DNA from: Sphingomonas sp. GM_Shp_1
GTDB lineage: Bacteria > Pseudomonadota > Alphaproteobacteria > Sphingomonadales > Sphingomonadaceae
Assembly (NCBI RefSeq): GCF_026540895.1
Contig: NZ_JALNUR010000001.1
Span: forward strand, 1 to 64,000
DNA: 64,000 bases
Direction of reading: 5' to 3'
Of this stretch, positions 63,419 to 64,000 are shown one piece after another; the first letter of the stretch is position 1; each line of letters opens with the position of its first letter. The notes below the pieces were generated by a model that was not told the origin of the DNA, ran no database searches, and saw only the letters and a program-made list of their open reading frames with translations. The translations under genes were made by a program, and so were the position numbers.

Positions 63419-64000
63419 ATGAGCGAACGCGAATCGATGCCCTATGACGTGGTGATCGTCGGCGCTGGTCCGGCGGGCCTGTCGGCGGCGATCCGCCTGA
63501 AACAGCTCGCGGGCGAGCAGGGCGGCGAATTGTCGGTCTGCGTGCTGGAAAAGGGGTCCGAGGTCGGCGCGCATATCCTGTCGGGCGCGGTGATCGACCC
63601 GATCGCGCTGGACGAACTGCTGCCCGATTGGCGCGAGGATGGCTGTCCGCTGGCCGAGGTGCCGGTGACGGAGAATCTCCACTGGATATTGAGCGCGGGC
63701 AAGCATCGCAACCTGCCCCACGCGCTGACCCCGCCCTTCATGCACAACAAGGGCACCTATACCGGAAGCCTGGGCAATCTGTGCCGCTGGCTGGCGGGCA
63801 AGGCCGAGGAGTTGGGGGTCGAGATCTTCCCCGGCTTCGCTGCCGCCGAAATCCTGTTCCACGAGGATGGCCGGGTAAAGGGGGTCGCGACCGGCGACAT
63901 GGGTGTGGCACGCGACGGCACGCGCAAGCCCGATTACCAGCCAGGCCTCGAACTCCACGCCAAGTACACCTTCTTCGCCGAGGGCGTTCGCGGCCATCTG
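63419..64000 (+). CDS. Electron transfer flavoprotein-ubiquinone oxidoreductase, N-terminal part (runs off the window)
   Basis: The first 194 codons of a flavoprotein that passes electrons from ETF to ubiquinone in fatty-acid and amino-acid oxidation. The FAD motif is VVIVGAGPAGLSAAIRLKQL; EKGSEVGAHILSGAVIDP and FMHNKGTYTGSLGNLCRWLA are diagnostic. ATG 63419 follows gcgagg; the frame is open to the window end. Confidence 0.93.
   Translation, partial: MSERESMPYDVVIVGAGPAGLSAAIRLKQLAGEQGGELSVCVLEKGSEVGAHILSGAVIDPIALDELLPDWREDGCPLAEVPVTENLHWILSAGKHRNLPHALTPPFMHNKGTYTGSLGNLCRWLAGKAEELGVEIFPGFAAAEILFHEDGRVKGVATGDMGVARDGTRKPDYQPGLELHAKYTFFAEGVRGHL

Noticed and set aside
63414..63421. Alternative start of the ETF-ubiquinone oxidoreductase at ATG 63414
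   Set aside because: It is out of frame with the flavoprotein; ATG 63419 is in frame and has its own ribosome binding site.

Overview
The window is a 64 kb, high-GC, gene-dense chromosomal segment of an alphaproteobacterium, most likely a sphingomonad (Sphingomonas or a close relative). The pointers are an Entner-Doudoroff cluster with glucokinase inside it (zwf-pgl-edd-glk-eda), an RcdA/DUF1465 cell-cycle protein, a DksA with a single cysteine, DUF465/DUF4169/DUF6481 small proteins, a TonB-dependent receptor, and CCTCC/GGAGG-rich intergenic repeats. No phage, insertion sequence, CRISPR array, rRNA or origin was seen. The only RNA genes recognised are two identical tRNA-Lys(CTT) genes.

Layout. 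1-4.3 kb: partial Pro/Thr-rich protein, dksA, a PilZ protein, two divergent DUF465 genes around a palindromic repeat, rcdA-like gene, nitronate monooxygenase. 4.4-11.8 kb: exported M1 and S10 peptidases, tRNA-Lys, a divergent HxlR regulator/NAD(P)-binding pair, aldehyde dehydrogenase. 12-15.7 kb: sulfate ABC transporter sbp-cysT-cysW-cysA with overlapping genes. 15.8-18.7 kb: phospholipase D-like protein, small proteins, spermidine synthase-like protein, second tRNA-Lys. 18.8-24.5 kb: cell-shape operon mreB-mreC-mreD-mrdA-rodA on the minus strand, divergent from mutL. 26.5-29.2 kb: unrecognised lipoprotein, then rpsF-rpsR-rplI on the minus strand. 29.4-34.6 kb: fabD-[GxxExxY cassette]-fabG-acpP-fabF-mltG. 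34.8-36.7 kb: subclass B3 metallo-beta-lactamase divergent from an AmpR-like LysR regulator. 36.7-44 kb: a minus-strand run marR-SH3-argC-zwf-pgl-edd-glk-eda. 44.3-49.9 kb: secG, pyrG, hsp20 with a candidate RNA thermometer, TonB-dependent receptor. 50.6-57.9 kb: lolC/E-lolD-GNAT-glutathione peroxidase, HdeD-like protein, dnaE. 58-64 kb: small acidic protein, radical SAM protein, VOC protein, moaB, UDG-like protein plus lytic transglycosylase, and the start of ETF-ubiquinone oxidoreductase.

How the genes work together. Envelope growth is strongly represented: MreBCD/PBP2/RodA build the lateral wall, MltG and the soluble lytic transglycosylase cut glycan, Lol proteins move lipoproteins, SecG helps export, and the Fab enzymes feed membrane lipids. 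Central sugar breakdown from glucose to pyruvate plus glyceraldehyde-3-phosphate by the Entner-Doudoroff route is encoded almost completely in one run.

The most unusual points are: (1) a GxxExxY nuclease-fold gene wedged between fabD and fabG, bounded by 24-bp inverted repeats made of 8-bp units, where the left repeat supplies the ribosome binding site and the right repeat encodes part of the protein's tail; (2) a metallo-beta-lactamase whose first zinc ligand His is Glu, paired with an AmpR-like regulator and a candidate operator; (3) a composite palindromic repeat family placed in six gene-end intergenic regions, four of them convergent; (4) a candidate ROSE thermometer with an RpoH-like promoter at hsp20.
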